Assembly (NCBI GenBank): GCA_023818905.1
Contig: JAMWDE010000007.1
Span: forward strand, 6,982 to 14,116
DNA from: Candidatus Omnitrophota bacterium
GTDB taxonomy: Bacteria; Omnitrophota; Gorgyraeia; Gygaellales; Profunditerraquicolaceae
Reading direction: 5' to 3'
Length of the DNA stretch: 7,135 nucleotides
The notes beneath the pieces were generated by a model. It had not been told where the DNA came from. It saw nothing but the letters and a program-made list of their open reading frames with translations, and searched no databases. Positions 6,141 through 7,135 of this stretch are shown piece after piece (within the stretch, counting starts at the first letter, position 1; every line of letters begins with the position of its first letter). A program made the position numbers and the translations under genes.

Positions 6141-7099
6141 TGCTTGAAAAGTATTCAGGCAGAATAGCGACATTGACTATCGGTGCGAGTAAAGAGGAGG
6201 CAGGGACTCGTAAGTACACAATCAGGATAGGAGGTCAAACAACCCTTCCTTTTTTGTTCTCGGAGGGGCCTATCCCTAACAAGCCTACTATAGCCTTTGA
6301 AATCTGGGATATTCCACCAATTGATTGGCCACAGGCCTTATTGGAATCTTATAAAGATGTAGTTAATGATACTGTAGAGTGGGCGCAAAAGTGTATTGAG
6401 GATTATAGGGCTAAAGTTTTATGCTTAAGATTGCAAGGTGCACATCCTGATTGTGGCAATAGAACTCCTGATGAGGAAGCAAAATTGATAGAGAAGTTGT
6501 TGAAGGCGGTTGATGTGCCTTTGATTATAATAGGCTGTGGAGAGGACACCAAGGATAATCTGGTTCTACCTATATGTAGCCAAGCGGCAAAAGGAGAGCG
6601 TTGTTTGTTTGGCGAAGCCTTCCAGGATAATTACAAGACATTAACCGCTGCAGTACTAGCGGATGGGCACAATATTATTGCCACTTCGCCTATAGATATC
6701 AATATCGCTAAGCAGTTGAATATACTAATTTCTGATATGGGTTTGGGATTAGAACGGATTGTGATAAACCCCACTATTGGAGCATTGGGTTATGGTCTTG
6801 AGTATGCCTATTCTATTATGGAAAGGATAAGGCTGGCTGCTTTAGCAGGTGATAAGACTGTGGCTATGCCATTTATTTGCTTTGTAGGCCAAGAGGCGTG
6901 GCGGGCAAAAGAGGCAAAGGCTTCAGCAGTTGAATTTCCTAACTGGGGAAAGGATCTGGAACGGGGGATTGTGTGGGAGACCTTAACCGCTACTGCACTT
7001 ATTCAAGCAGGTGGAGATATAATGGTGATGAGACACCCAAAGGCAGCACAAAATATAGATACATACATAGAGGAATTAATGCAAAAGTCTGCACAGTAA
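6125..7099 (+). CDS. acsD: Corrinoid iron-sulfur protein, small (delta) subunit AcsD
   Basis: This is the small subunit of CoFeSP, a TIM-barrel protein that pairs with AcsC, closes over the cobamide and helps dock AcsE. Its 324 residues match the family length (323 in Moorella, recalled). Conserved blocks include VPLIIIGCGEDTKDN (131-145), EAFQDNYKTLTAA (164-176), SPIDINIAKQLNIL (188-201), GYGLEYAYSIMERIRLAAL (222-240), EAWRAKEA (257-264), NWGKDLERGIVWETLTATAL (273-292) and VMRHPKA (301-307). The N-terminal ASKEEAGTRKYTIRIGG segment is also typical. The gene overlaps cooC by 16 bases if the ATG at 6125 is used. The protein is cytoplasmic. The archaeal homologue CdhD belongs to the same fold, but the partner genes here are bacterial in type. 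Confidence 0.96.
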   Translation: MPIDLMLEKYSGRIATLTIGASKEEAGTRKYTIRIGGQTTLPFLFSEGPIPNKPTIAFEIWDIPPIDWPQALLESYKDVVNDTVEWAQKCIEDYRAKVLCLRLQGAHPDCGNRTPDEEAKLIEKLLKAVDVPLIIIGCGEDTKDNLVLPICSQAAKGERCLFGEAFQDNYKTLTAAVLADGHNIIATSPIDINIAKQLNILISDMGLGLERIVINPTIGALGYGLEYAYSIMERIRLAALAGDKTVAMPFICFVGQEAWRAKEAKASAVEFPNWGKDLERGIVWETLTATALIQAGGDIMVMRHPKAAQNIDTYIEELMQKSAQ

Positions 7100-7101
7100 A
7101 A

Positions 7102-7106
7102 TGGAG
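7102..7106 (+). promoter_or_regulatory. Ribosome binding site of the probable acsE
   Basis: TGGAG in the short gap after acsD lies 9 bases before the ATG at 7116. The spacing is normal and supports a gene start at the window edge. Confidence 0.5.
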
Positions 7107-7115
7107 TAGATATCT

Positions 7116-7135
7116 ATGTTTATAATAGGAGAGTT
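7116..7135 (+). CDS. acsE: Start of probable methyl-THF:CoFeSP methyltransferase AcsE (partial)
   Basis: Only six full codons are present, reading MFIIGE, followed by TT, which must encode Phe or Leu. AcsE proteins typically begin MLIIGERIN, so the match to the first six residues, together with the position straight after acsD and an upstream ribosome binding site, makes acsE likely. AcsE transfers the methyl group of methyl-tetrahydrofolate to the Co(I) cobamide of AcsC/AcsD. The residue after GE cannot be the usual Arg, a small departure from the family consensus. The rest of the gene is outside the window. Confidence 0.55.

Overview
The window looks like the middle of one long plus-strand operon from an anaerobic bacterium that uses the Wood-Ljungdahl (reductive acetyl-CoA) pathway. 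All genes lie on the same strand. The gaps between them are at most about 37 bases, one junction overlaps, and I see no terminator hairpin or convincing internal promoter. The two corrinoid iron-sulfur protein subunits (AcsC, AcsD) are of the bacterial type that works with methyl-tetrahydrofolate, and the last bases appear to open the methyltransferase gene acsE, so a bacterium is far more likely than an archaeon. The DNA is AT-rich by eye, with many ATA and AGA codons, and several genes lack a clear Shine-Dalgarno sequence. An uncultivated anaerobic lineage such as Omnitrophota would fit, but the sequence alone does not fix the taxonomy.

Layout: bases 1-75 are probably the tail of an upstream gene. 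At 83-586 is a bactofilin fused to a C-terminal excisionase/MerR-like helix-turn-helix (HTH). At 624-950 is a small protein with the same kind of HTH and a single C-terminal membrane anchor. Then come a LarB homologue (966-1631) and a small stand-alone FmdE-family protein (1637-2056). The core pathway block follows: acsC (2059-3387), the corrinoid reactivator RACo/AcsV (3412-5337), the nickel-insertion ATPase CooC/AcsF (5364-6140), acsD (6125-7099) and the first codons of a probable acsE (from 7116).

How the core genes work together: AcsE moves a methyl group from methyl-tetrahydrofolate to the Co(I) cobamide of the AcsC/AcsD heterodimer, which passes it to the nickel-iron A-cluster of acetyl-CoA synthase. 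RACo uses ATP and a 2Fe-2S domain to rescue cobamide that has been oxidised to Co(II). CooC loads nickel into CO dehydrogenase and/or acetyl-CoA synthase. The catalytic subunits (acsA, acsB) are not in this window.

The most unusual part is the first 2 kb: a bactofilin-HTH fusion, a membrane-anchored HTH protein, an orphan LarB and a trimmed FmdE-like protein, all apparently co-transcribed with the corrinoid protein genes. A role in maturing, placing or regulating the CO dehydrogenase/acetyl-CoA synthase machinery is a reasonable but untested inference.
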